Assembly (NCBI GenBank): GCA_954871525.1
Contig: OX940869.1
Coordinates: forward strand, 25,820,001-25,884,000
Direction of reading: 5' to 3'
Origin: Parietaria judaica
Lineage: Eukaryota; Streptophyta; Magnoliopsida; Rosales; Urticaceae
Length of the DNA stretch: 64,000 nucleotides
Below are positions 10,678 through 21,497 of this stretch, in pieces. Position 1 is the first letter of the stretch. Each line of letters opens with the position of its first letter. The translations under genes and the position numbers were made by a program. The notes below the pieces were generated by a model. That model was not told where the DNA came from. It saw only the letters and a program-made list of their open reading frames with translations, and did no database searches.

Positions 10678-13300
10678 ATCTCCCACTTGCACTCTAAAGA
10701 AGAAATGTTATGTCCTGCAGACCCATAGTCTCCAAATGCCTACGGAGTATTCTCCCCGGCACTATCTTGGTACATATTAATTAGATTGCCCTCCAAGGAT
10801 ACTTTCATAACCTCGAGGTTCCCAATTAACAATCTCTTAATAGAGATTCTATTTCCACTTTATATGTCTCTCCTCTTTAATGGTGCTCTTTTTTTTTTAT
10901 TACTCACTGCATCACTGTTTATTACAGTACATGTCAGCGGTCTATCTACATCAGGAATAAATTTCCAAATCCGTTTAGAAATTTATGAGCCAACCAGATT
11001 ACTTACCTACTTTTAGAAGCTTTACATAATCAGTTTCCATCGTGGAATCTGCAATACTAGATTTCTCCATCGCTCCACATTCAAGAGTAAACACTGAGCC
11101 AGCATCGAAACATTCGAGTCGCAATCAGTGTATCTTAGCGAATTCATTTCATTACCTGAATCCCTAACATATAGTTTTTGTTGTCATTAAATCAAAAACT
11201 GGATTTATACTTGCTAGCCACTCCCGCTGCATTAAAGATGTCTGGCTTAGTACACAACACAGTGTCCATCAGACTTCCCTCTTCCAATGCAAACAAGCTA
11301 CGTTCAGTATTGCTTTACTGGTGATAAAGAAATCGTACTTCATAGAAAGAAACACTCCATATCTGAGTAAAATGTATCATACCTCTCATGGAGTCACCAT
11401 CGTAAACAATTTAAGCATCATGTGCAATGCTTATGAACGTTGCTAGAAGCTTTATTTTATGATCCTTGATCATAAGAACATTATAAGCTTTTTACAAATA
11501 TTTATTTGTATGGACCTCGGTTGGCTAGTCTTTTACTTTTTCGATGAAACATATCATAAAGCACAAGGATATACACCAGTTCCCATCGGCGAATTCTTGA
11601 ACCTCTCTGGGTGTTCCATATGGATGCTTTCAATATGATCATCCGCCAATTCTCGCAATTGAGATATCAGGCTACGGATAAGAGATAACTTCTAAGCATA
11701 GTGATAATGGAGAATGTTCCTCTCCAATCAAGGTGTGAACCTTCGTCACTAGTCTAGCTTTAAAGTTTTAAGACTTTCGGTCTTTCTCTCTTTTCTTTTG
11801 TAGAGCTCTTTACTACCTGTGGATCTAAATCCATCTTGTAACTCTACAAGTTCCCAGATTTGATTTGTAGATTCAAATTCTCGATGTATGGCTTCATGCC
11901 ATTTTTCTTTGATCATAATCCATCATCACTTTCTCACAAGTGACATCAGTGTCCAAGACATTATCGTTGATTTTTCTTGTCCATGCTCGTAGGTTTAGAT
12001 CCTGGGACCTCCCACTACATCTGAGTACTCCCAAGCCATGATCAGGAACAATGTTTCCTTCAATCTGATTATCAACAGTCACTGTTGATTGTGTAGACTC
12101 TTTGTCGTTTGATAATCCTCAAGTATTACTTTTACTTTGAACTTTGTAGTTTATCTCATAGTCATATTCCAAGAAAATTTCATTCGTTAGAAAACGAACA
12201 CTTTCAATATGACTATAAACTACTTTCGTCCAACTTTCATAACCAGTAAATGAATATTGCAAAGATGATTAATTCATCATAGATTGAACCATTTATTATA
12301 AGGTTTCGTTCTTCCTTTCTGCGACACCATATTTATGTTGGTGTGCCAAGAGTCGTTAGCTATTCAAATGAATAGTTATTAGTGATTCATCGAGTCGAAA
12401 CTAGATTCTTGCAATAAATTATTTGAACTTTCCAAAGTTCTAATTTATTTTGCATTTAAGTTGCATACCATTACTTTGAACACTTTCCATATTTAGATGA
12501 AGTATTCAAATCCTCCTCAAGCTTGTATTAAAGGACCACATACACCAAGTATGTCCAAGCTCTATAGGAACCAAGGCTCTAAGACCTTTTACAGAAAAAT
12601 GGTCTTTATTAGTTATTCTAACCTCCAGACGGGATTCACAAACAGGTTAGAATTGATAAGCAATTCACACATTGGTCCATCCTGTTTATCTCATCTAGCT
12701 TAGAATAACTTATTTTATAGATGCCTTAGGTATGACTTTATATCACTATAAATTAACCTTTTATCGATTTCAAATCTATTTAATATTCATTTATTATTTC
12801 AAAAGGCTTGAGCTCGTTTATTTCTTTTGTCCCGACGGTCAACGTAAACACTTAAATCATTTCGCAAAATAATAATAAAATTATTGTCTAAAATGATATA
12901 ACCTTGTTTACATAAGTGGACATTTGAATTTTCCACGTGAGTCTGGGATATAATAAATACTGTTCTTGACAAAAAATTTATTATTTCTAAACGACTTGCT
13001 CCCACTACCTTTATTGAAATAAACATCCCACTGATTGACTGACACAATCAACGTTATAAATATTTTCCAGAAGAATATTCATCACATCGGGTGTGGTCAT
13101 TATCTTGTCTATGTTCATCTTTAGCAATTTCCCTAGTAATGAACTACGTTCAAAAACATTCGATGTACTCCCTTGTAACATGGATTGGAAATACTACTAG
13201 ATACAAAAGATATTTCTATAAGTGAATAAGATCACTTATTTGGACTTTTATTATCTAACAAATACACCTTAGATTATTATATTTGACAACAATGAAATAA
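10678..13300 (-). pseudogene. decayed Copia pol (integrase to RNase H)
   Basis: The minus strand at about 12295-12350 encodes a GTP stretch and, one frame over, YGVAERKNET, the conserved end of the Copia integrase core. The frame at 11894-12082 contains RCSGRSQDLNL, which matches the hydrophilic linker between integrase and reverse transcriptase. The expected order towards 10692 is reverse transcriptase, RNase H and the polypurine tract, but I could not recover polymerase motifs because of many stops and frameshifts. The gene is dead. Confidence 0.55.
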
Positions 13301-14329
13301 AGGGTCTTACAAACTAATTATATTTAATTAAGAAAGATATTAATCTTAATTATAGATGAATGCTTAATATTTTTGAAATAGTAATATGATGCAATCATAT
13401 CAGGGAAAAACATAGATAAAACCCGTGATACTATTTCGTGATAATTTAACCGACTGTACACGTCGTTGCCGTCCTCGTGGAATGGTCATACGAAGATGAC
13501 TCGGCGGGATCAACCGTGTAGTTTGGTTAAACTAAGTTTCAATCTAAAACTCAATTAATAATCAAAACAAGAAATACAATAAATCTCTATGAGTATTAAC
13601 TACCACCATAGAACGGTTAGAAAGACAAACTTCCTTGCAAGATTAACCAATTATTTTCGGTTTTCGGACTCGTCGTGAAAGTGCCTTCCTTATGGAACAG
13701 ACATACGAAGACATCTAGCGGTATCACTTTCACGAACCATCCAATCCCCTTATACTTTTGGAGCTTTCACGGTGTCAAACCTCACACGGGGGCACACCTC
13801 TCCTTGTGGACGGCCATACGAAGACAGCCAAAAGCGGTGTGTGAAGCAGACGTTGTGACAGCAATAATGGAGACCATTAATATATATACTATTCTTGCCA
13901 TTTTTTTCGAAAAATGTTTTATTACTAAGTTATAAAACTTAATTACGCTATTAATTAGGATCCAAATTTTAATTATCCAAAATTATAACATCCCAATTTT
14001 ATTTATAGCTTATTATAAGCACTCATTTAATGACACATTAAACTAGCTTATCTTTAGGCATAATAATTACCGAGTAATTATATTTAGCTTAGTAAATTAT
14101 TTAATAAATACCGGTAGTGATAGGTCGAGAAATACGCTCTCCAGGTTGATGGGAGGAGTCCTAACCGATCACCCAGAAGTGGATGGTGAACCGGCCCCAC
14201 TTTTGATTCCCTCTTCCTTAGGCAAGAACGCATAACCGAGATTTTTCCGATATTCAAAAAATAAATCCATTTATCGTTCATTATTTATATCTATCCGTTA
14301 CAGACATATTAATAAATCAAATGATGTAT
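13301..14329. other. internal region of Copia element, gag not recognised
   Basis: No gag zinc knuckle was found. A motif close to catacgaagac with flanking gtgga/atgga occurs three times near 13482, 13700 and 13820, suggesting old internal duplication of about 120-220 bp. Confidence 0.4.
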
Positions 14330-14397
14330 AGACACTACACATCATATCGTGTTATGAAAATAGGTTCCAATTAATTATTTCATGATGAAAATAAAAC

Positions 14398-15045
14398 ATG
14401 TCAATAAAACTTATTCATAAATAATTATCATTCATATTTTATATTGTGAAAAATTAATATGTCAATGATATTCATCCTAAAGAATTATCATTCATATTAT
14501 AACCAATTTCATGATAAATTAATAATATGTCAATGATACTTATTCATAAAGAATTATCATCCATATCTAAATTAATTAAGCAAACAATTAATAATTATTC
14601 ATGATTGTATAAATATGTCAATGATATCTATTCTTTCTAAAGAAAATAATTATCATTCATATTACAATAAATTGTTTCTTGATAAATTAATAATATGTCA
14701 ATGATATCATTCAATTAGAATTATCATCCATATCTAAATTAATTAATCAAACAATTAATAATTATTCATGGTTGTTAAAATATGTCAATGATATCTATTC
14801 TTTCCAAAAAGAATTATCATCCATATTTAAAACATAATTATATTATAGGAAAATATAAAATATGTCAATGATACTTATTCTAAAAAGAATTATCATTCAT
14901 ATTTTAAATTTGTTATTTATGAAAAGTAAAATATGTCAATGATACTTATTCATAAAGAACTATCATCCATATTTTAATTTTATTGATTTATAAAAAAATA
15001 AAATAAGACAATGATTATTATTCTAAAATAAAAATCATCCATATT
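14398..15045. repeat. tandem array of about nine hairpin-forming units
   Basis: Units of the form tatgtcaatgatacttattc ... gaattatcatccatat recur at about 14398, 14459, 14527, 14611, 14695, 14782, 14862, 14932 and 15004 (spacing about 60-90 bp). Within each unit atgata(a/c)ttattct pairs with agaattatcat to give a short stem. The array lies in the 5' internal part of the element. Confidence 0.8.
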
Positions 15046-15179
15046 TTAATTCTAATAAATTATTCAAGAATAATTAATTCAATTCATAAACATAATAAAA
15101 TTTATTTCAAAAATAAATAATATATTTATTTACGGGTAAGGGTCGGATTAAAAATCCAATCCAACCCAACACAATCCGT

Positions 15180-15355
15180 GGGTCTCCGGGCATAAGCCCA
15201 AGCCCACCGTGGGCTACCATCGCGCCCAGGGCACCAGGCCAGGGCCCAGCGCCCACGGTCAGGCCCACGGGCTGCGCCCACGGCCCACTGGCAGCGCCCA
15301 GCGCCAACGGGCTACGCCCACGGGCCACTGGCAGCGCCCCGGGCCACAGGCTGGG
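15180..15355. repeat. GC-rich repeat of about 30 bp in an AT-rich element
   Basis: Repeated cccacgggc and actggcagcgccc phrases form several imperfect units. The block ends at a palindrome, gggctattttaaatagccc, 30 bp from the truncated 5' LTR. It occupies the place where R-U5 and the primer-binding site should be. Confidence 0.75.
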
Positions 15356-15400
15356 CTATTTTAAATAGCCCGGGTAAATATTAATTGTTTTTAGGAAATT

Positions 15401-17654
15401 TGAGAGTGATCTTGGAAATGTGAAACTAGCTTGGTATTTATAGGAAAAAACATGCACACAAATTTCCATGAATAGGTAAATTAATTAGTCTTAATTAGTA
15501 TTATTCACAAATCAATCAAAGACTTTTTCCAACCATCCATGATAGGTAGAAAACGAAATTTGATGATTAAAATACCTAAGATTTAATTTTATGTGATTAA
15601 AATAAATACCAAGAAAATCAAATACTTACCATGATTATGTATAATTCGATTTCTCTATTATTTAATCAATGGAATATATTTTCTTCAATTAAAATAAATA
15701 CCAAGAAATTCCATCTCCTTCCATGATTAGGAGATGTCGAATTCTTTAATTATTTTTAACCAAAAATTAATTCCAATTAAATCAATTAAGATGATACATG
15801 ATTTACCAATCCTTTCCTTATTTGTAATTAACCTATCAATCAAATATTATAACGAATAAATCAATATTAAATTCCCATGCAATATGAATCTTATGATTAA
15901 AACTTGATAATCAAGTTTCATGATTCATGCACAATTTAAATTCATGACATGATTCTTTAATTAAATAATTAAGGTTAATACCATATTTATATGTAATCAA
16001 TCAATATTCGTAATTATCAAAACACATTAATATTTGAATATTCCATGCTTGAAAAATCGCCACCTTGCATTGTAATCAAGCTTTGATATTTTTCCATGAT
16101 TCAAATATTACCTAATATGTTTCCATGATAATTAATTAATTAATTACTTAATAAAATATGATAAGGAAAATGCCTAAAGGACTTAACCACCAAGGTTGGT
16201 CGAATTCTCTCTCTAATTATTACCTAAGATTAAATCCAATGGACCTATCCCATTAATTTTATTTCTAAGTAATTTTCATGAATTAACATAACGTTATGTC
16301 ATGATCTATAATTCATAACTTTTTCTCTGTAGCTCCTACACATAAAATCATATAAGAAAAACCTCTTAGAATTAAATTTCCTACAACATTGATGTTGAAA
16401 ATTTATTCCAGTTTTGACTTTTAACGATCAACTATTTTTCTGGGCAAACTTTAAGTACTTTTGCCGCAACATATTGAAACGTTCCAAAACTTGACACAAG
16501 CTTCGGTTTCAATTAGTTCTATCATAAATTAGAATAATAAATATCCTAATTGTACGATTCGTCCTTTACGGAGCTATCCTGGGGACCATGGACCCACATC
16601 ACTTAAGCTTCAACGGATAAGTCCGTTAACTCCGGTGTTACTCCACTATAAACCCGAAGTTGTACTCGTTAGTGATGCGAATAATATATTCCTTTATCTT
16701 AAAGGTGTCCAGTGATTTAATCAAAATCGGGTTAATCAATCTTTCACTTGATTATTCACACTCGAGCAGGCGATTTGCCGTTTTGCCCCTTCGTGCTTTT
16801 TCTTCTTTAATTCGGTCAGTGGTATTATAAACAACTCACTTACGGTACGAAGCGTAAGCTGGCCATGAGTTCCGTTTATTTCTCACGACCGACCATTAAA
16901 GGAATCATCTTGACTTTAGAGAAAGCTATGTGATATCCATATCTGTTATCGACCTACCCTTCCATGTCGACTATTATGTTCCCAATATTGCGGCTTTGGG
17001 AACAACGGTATATTTGGAATCATCTTGACTTTAGAGAAAGCTATGTGATATCCATATCTGTGATCGACCTACCCTTCCCTGTCGACTATTATGTTCCCAA
17101 TATTGCGGCTTTGGGAACAACGGTATATTTGTGCTCTTTAACTTGCAAATCAAAGAACAATCAAGTTAACAGTCAGGGTTCAAGATCACCTCAGGATTTA
17201 GATTAATTACCATTTGATCATCTTTTGCGACTTGATTCTAAAGTTATCAGGGACGGTCTTAGTTGAGTAACTTTCACAAATCAGTCAGGTCCAGTCTAGT
17301 GTGAAGTCGCTTCACACTTAGTGCACTCAATCAGTATTACACCAATACTGCAATCCGGATCGGATTTCTATATTTGAGTCACACTAATGATTGACAATTA
17401 AGAGGCTCCCACCTTCTTAATTAAACCACAGACTATCTTTTAGTTAATTTATTGTATTTACCAATCCTCTCTTACATTGACTCTTTTGTGATAGTAAAAT
17501 ACAATTGCAACATTGATGAACTATGGATACATTCATTTAATCTTTAGCACTATAATAAGATTTTAACTAATAAGACTTTACTTTATTTATTCGGAAATGA
17601 CAAAGTGCTTATACAAGGGGTGAATACTTCTGATTTAAGGGCACATCCCTAACA
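15401..17654 (-). repeat. 5' LTR of the Copia element, lacking R-U5
   Basis: Matches 8545-10677 with few differences, apart from a tandem duplication of 115 bp (16901-17015 and 17016-17130). Similarity stops at the tgagagtgatc boundary; the 589 bp corresponding to 7956-8544 are missing. No primer-binding site was found. Confidence 0.85.
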
Positions 17655-17659
17655 GCAAT

Positions 17660-18454
17660 GTGGTTGAGTGGTGAAAGCATAAGTGAATCATCTATTCCAT
17701 GCTGGTTAGATTCACAATATTAAAAATATTAATTTATATTTTTATCATATAAAAATTATTATTTATATAAATCCGTTGGTTATCTGCTAACCTGGAAAGT
17801 TAGACTGGTAAATTACCTGCCATTAATCTCATGGGTAAACATGTTGGTAAACATGTTACCCATCTGTAAACCATTTAAATTGGCCTATCTCTAAGATTCG
17901 TAAAAACAAAATTTAAAACCTTGGTTATATACTTCCCTTGTTTAGAGTTGCAGGTCACGACGTCGTGACCCGTCGTGACCAAATCGCCGGATATCGCAGG
18001 TGGTGGAGTCACGATGCGTCGGGGTGTTGCCGCTCGCGATTGTTCGCGATGTTGAGCGAGAGAGAGAGAGAGAGAGAGAGAGAGGTAGTGGAATCGCGAA
18101 CTACAAACCCAGTCGCGACGCATCGCGATTTTCGAGGCCAAACCCCGACGAATCATTAACTCCTCTTCTGCGTCGCAAGACGTCGCGAACCTCCGTTGCC
18201 CATCGCCAGTTGCAGCTTGACCCTTGTTTCCCAAATAAGCCAATTATTTTATAAATCAAACGGAAATTAACATTGGAAATAAAGAAAATCGACACAAGAA
18301 TTTTATGTGGAAATCAAATTTAATAAAAAAAACCTGAGAAAACAGTAAAAGAAATTCAATAAAGAGTGCACAAAAAATAAATATTACAACTATATACGTT
18401 CAACAAATCACAATACACCATTGAACCATCATATTTGAAGAGAACACACCAAAC
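17660..18454. other. intergenic stretch with cgtcgcga-rich patch and (GA)n
   Basis: No gene is supported. From 17948 to 18200 phrases such as cacgacgtcgtgac, gtcgcgacgcatcgcga and agacgtcgcgaac recur, and a (GA)n run lies at 18058-18084. Frames on both strands here are short and repetitive. Confidence 0.5.
18058..18084. repeat. (GA)n microsatellite
   Basis: About 13 GA dinucleotides in a row. Confidence 0.9.
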
Positions 18455-18722
18455 TAGTGGCGTAGCTACATGTGCACCATTGAGTACACGTGCATACGCT
18501 CACTTCAAAAAAAAATATTATTCATGATCTGATTCGACTCTTCTCATTTCATCTCCCTTTTTGACTCGATTGCTATCCTTCGAAAAGTAATATTACCTAT
18601 TTATATAACTAATAGTCGCTTTAATATAGTTGTTTATGATTTTTGTTTGTTTACGTATCTGAAAAAATCGATTAAAATATGTTTCATGTTTCGCCTCAAA
18701 TAAAAGTCTAGCTGCGCCACTG
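18455..18722. mobile_element. small non-autonomous hAT element (268 bp)
   Basis: Terminal inverted repeats tagtggcgtagcta and (reverse complement) cagtggcgcagcta. Flanks are caccaaac and aaccaaac, an 8-bp target duplication with one mismatch. Size, end type and duplication length fit a hAT MITE. Confidence 0.75.
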
Positions 18723-18798
18723 AACCAAACTACAATATATAATCCATGGATTCCATGTATCTATAACTAAATCTTCGAAAGCCTTCAATGGGTGATTC

Positions 18799-19275
18799 CA
18801 AGGTTCGACTTTTCTACGATTATATGTCTTGCCAGTAGTTATCGGCAAGAAGGTCATGTCAGTACTTTTCCATGATTTTTGTCGAAAATCGGCAAATATG
18901 CATCTTGAAAAATAACAAAAATATGGTACTTTTCAAGAAATTTTGCACTTTTCGATGATTTTATTCGAGTATTTACATATGTGAGAGTAAGACTATATTT
19001 TATTTACCTATGTTGAGTATGAAATGATTTTATTTTTAGCATTTTAATGTTTTATCAACATTATAAACTTAGTAAATATATTCTTAAAAATATTTTAGTG
19101 ATTTTTCATCGATAATCCTCGATAAGTGTCGATAATCCATCGGTAATCCTCCATAAGTGTTGGTAACGATAATCTACCGTGTTTATTAGTTTTCCGTCAA
19201 TTAATCAGCAAGCAAACGATAAATCCGTCGAAAACGGCAAGCGATTTATCGACAAATTCGACAAGTTGAACCTTG
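18799..19275. mobile_element. non-autonomous hAT-like element (477 bp)
   Basis: Ends are CAAGGTTCGACTT and AAGTTGAACCTTG (inverted, one mismatch), with a perfect 8-bp duplication ggtgattc at 18791-18798 and 19276-19283. It lies 68 bp beyond the stop codon of the DUF716 gene. No coding capacity. Confidence 0.85.
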
Positions 19276-19343
19276 GGTGATTCAATTCTCATTCATTTCT
19301 ATCTCCACAAAAAGCAAAACAGTGTCAAAGTCAACAGCTTTAC

Positions 19344-20309
19344 TCACAGTTGAGGAACAACATGATGACCGTTCAAGCCGAGCTCCACTAGCCCTGTCTT
19401 GTGTTTGGCTGCACTGTCTTCTTCCTCTTTGATCTCGCCCTCGTCTTCGTCCGAATCCAGCGTGAACTGCCCCGGGTTCTCGAGCGCGTGCATTTCCGCA
19501 GCTATTGGCCTGTAAGGCGCAGCGAAATCGGCACCGCCGCTTCTCCGAGCGACGGCCGAGTACAGCGAGGCAACCGCGACGACGAGGAGCGCGAGGTGGC
19601 AATTGAACTGCAGCGTCGCGATCGCCCGGGCGCGGTGATACTCCATGTGGCCTTTGCACTTCACCGTGTAATTCCCCCGGCTCTTCGCGTGGAGAGAGCA
19701 GCCGTGGGCAATCGCGCTCGTGTGGAGCGAGAACGCCATCTGCACGAACCACATTCCCTGGAGGAGCAGCCCGACGGCGCGCCCCAATTTGGGGGAATTC
19801 GATGCCGGCGATCTCAGGGCGAGAATCGTCGACACGACGCAGATTAAGATCGGGACAAGGAGGAGATCGAAGTAGCGATTCTCGATCCCGGAGGTGTCCT
19901 TCCTCTGAAGGTAGAACAGCAGGAACTCCTCGGCGAAAGCGAAGAGCGCGACCGAATCGACGAGCGCCGGCGGCAAATTCGCGGAATTCGATACGATTCC
20001 GGCGAGGGCGTAGAGGAAGAAGAGGGAGGCGATCGCTAGGGTTTGGAGTTGCAGAGCAGAGCCGACTCGGTCGCGCGCGTTGACCGCGTCGGCGAAGGAG
20101 AAGAGCGAGTCTAGGGCAAACAAGATGGAGAAAATCAACGCGAAGACGAAGGAGAAGTGCGAAGAAGACCGATTGGGCTTGGAATCGGAGGAGGTCTTGA
20201 TGGAGACATGGTTGATGGTCGGAGATGGTGCAGAAGAGGCGAGAGCTTCCCAGAGACCAATGAGGAGGAAGCCGAGGCCACCAATGGCGAGAGCGAAGAA
20301 CCCCATCAC
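19344..20309 (-). CDS. DUF716/TMEM45-type seven-helix membrane protein, single exon
   Basis: Encodes 321 residues on the minus strand without introns. Seven hydrophobic segments are visible at roughly residues 3-25, 50-74, 87-107, 115-135, 147-168, 176-199 and 232-254. The motif FAEEFLLFYLQRKDTSGIE and the block LLQGMWFVQMAFSLHTSAIA with a following HG and HMEYHRARAIATLQFN are typical of the plant DUF716 (TMEM45) family. The C-terminus is acidic (DSDEDEGEIKEEED) and probably cytosolic. Length is usual for the family. The start MMGFF is chosen because the first helix follows at once. The molecular role in plants is poorly known. The coding region is GC-rich against AT-rich flanks, so several long antisense frames exist but are shadows. 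A Harbinger element begins about 155 bp upstream of the start and a hAT element lies 68 bp downstream. Confidence 0.93.
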   Translation of the reverse strand: MMGFFALAIGGLGFLLIGLWEALASSAPSPTINHVSIKTSSDSKPNRSSSHFSFVFALIFSILFALDSLFSFADAVNARDRVGSALQLQTLAIASLFFLYALAGIVSNSANLPPALVDSVALFAFAEEFLLFYLQRKDTSGIENRYFDLLLVPILICVVSTILALRSPASNSPKLGRAVGLLLQGMWFVQMAFSLHTSAIAHGCSLHAKSRGNYTVKCKGHMEYHRARAIATLQFNCHLALLVVAVASLYSAVARRSGGADFAAPYRPIAAEMHALENPGQFTLDSDEDEGEIKEEEDSAAKHKTGLVELGLNGHHVVPQL

Positions 20310-20818
20310 AGAAATCTCTTCGCAGAGAGACTTGGATTCAGATTTGGAATTGTTTATCTGGGTTTCTTACCGGTCAAATTGGAAGAGAATCTTCCTTCGT
20401 GTTCGTTCATTTTTATTTGTAAACAGCTGGGCAGCAATGCTTCATCAATAAACAAAAAAAAGTTAGAGCGACTCCAGTGGAGCGCTATAGTCAACTCTAT
20501 TTTAGAGTTAGTGCTCCAAACCACCGCTTTATCCCACGCCAAAGTAGCGTGAAACTAATTCAGTGAACAGTAACACGCTATATTATTATTTAGTGTGGTA
20601 CTGTTCACTGCGTTAAATATTTTTTTTATATATTTTGGTCCTATAAATATACTTTAATGTTTAGAGTTCATAAAATAGTTCAATATTTATCCTCAATATT
20701 ATTTATAAAGAGTAATTATTTTTCTCAAAAATTATTTTTGATAGGCAAAAGTATTAAACTTATAAAAATATGTTATTTTCATAATTTATAAAAGACAATA
20801 ATAAAAACTGCATAAAAC

Positions 20819-20943
20819 ACAATTACATTAGAATTTAATACAATACACGATTACATTAGAAAATAGTACAAAACACAATTGCATTAGAATTTAATACAAT
20901 ACACGATTACATTAGAAAATAGTACAAAACACAATTACACTAG
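20819..20943. repeat. 56-bp tandem repeat, two copies
   Basis: Units starting acaattacattagaattt and acaattgcattagaattt follow each other at 56-bp distance, with a short third piece. Inside the Harbinger element. Confidence 0.85.
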
Positions 20944-21026
20944 AAACTAAAAGAGAACATAAATAATACCAAAAAAAAAACTAAAAATACATTAAAAATA
21001 CAAGCAAATAATACAATATAGATAAG

Positions 21027-21180
21027 TTAATATTCAGGAAGATTCGCGCCGGATCCACCAAGACCGGTAAAATATTGAGAATATGAATCAGAAGTAGGAG
21101 ATGGTTCATGGGATTGTTGTTGTGCATGCCTCTTTTGCATAATTTTTGCTTGTTCACTTTCAATATATGCACGGATTCTC
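21027..21180 (-). pseudogene. C-terminal remnant of Harbinger ORF1 (Myb/SANT-like)
   Basis: A minus-strand frame reads through RIRAYIESEQAK and then ends with FTGLGGSGANLPEY and a stop at 21027-21029. A C-terminus of this GGSGxNLP type is common in the DNA-binding ORF1 protein of plant PIF/Harbinger elements. The rest of ORF1, including the Myb-like domain, is replaced by the 52-bp array upstream. Divergent arrangement with the transposase is normal for the family. Confidence 0.5.
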
Positions 21181-21440
21181 GCGTTTTTCAACCCATTCTT
21201 GACCGATTTGACCGATCACTTACGAGATTCTCACGTTTCTCAACCCATTCTTGACCGATTTGACGAATCACTTACGAGATTCTCACGTTTTTCAACCCAT
21301 TCTTGACCGATTTGACCGATCACTTACGAGATTCTCACGTTTCTCAACCTATTCTACGCCGATTTGACCAATCATTTACGAGATTCTCACGTTTCTCAAC
21401 CCATTCTGGATTGATTTGACCGATCATCTACAAGATTCTC
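21171..21440. repeat. 52-bp tandem repeat, about five copies
   Basis: The unit tacgagattctcacgtttct...gaccgatcact starts at 21221, 21273, 21325, 21377 and 21429, exactly 52 bp apart, with a partial copy before. There are no unique spacers, so it is not a CRISPR array. It lies between ORF1 and the transposase. Confidence 0.95.
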
Positions 21441-21497
21441 TATATCCCTATAAAGTACCAATGTTATCATCCAAATTAATCCACACTCCCACCATAT

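Larger units (their letters stand above)
7951..17659 (-). mobile_element. Copia-type LTR retrotransposon with target duplication GCAAT
   Basis: The element body is 7956-17654. It is flanked by a perfect 5-bp duplication, gcaat, at 7951-7955 and 17655-17659. Ends are TGTTGGGA and CCCTAACA on the plus strand. The purine tract (gtgcaagtgggagat read on the minus strand, 10678-10692) next to 10677 shows that transcription runs on the minus strand: 5' LTR 15401-17654, internal 10678-15400, 3' LTR 7956-10677. The internal region holds broken Copia pol, hairpin repeats and a GC-rich array. No intact protein remains. Confidence 0.85.

Noticed and set aside
17875..18243. 122-codon minus-strand frame with a Leu-Ser run
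   Set aside because: The run is the (GA)n microsatellite and the rest is the cgtcgcga patch.
19401..20552. Several plus-strand frames of 93-148 codons opposite the DUF716 gene
   Set aside because: They are shadows of a GC-rich coding strand, Arg-rich and without family features.
21171..21440. Regular 52-bp repeats as a possible CRISPR array
   Set aside because: The whole unit repeats with no variable spacers, and the setting is a plant transposon.
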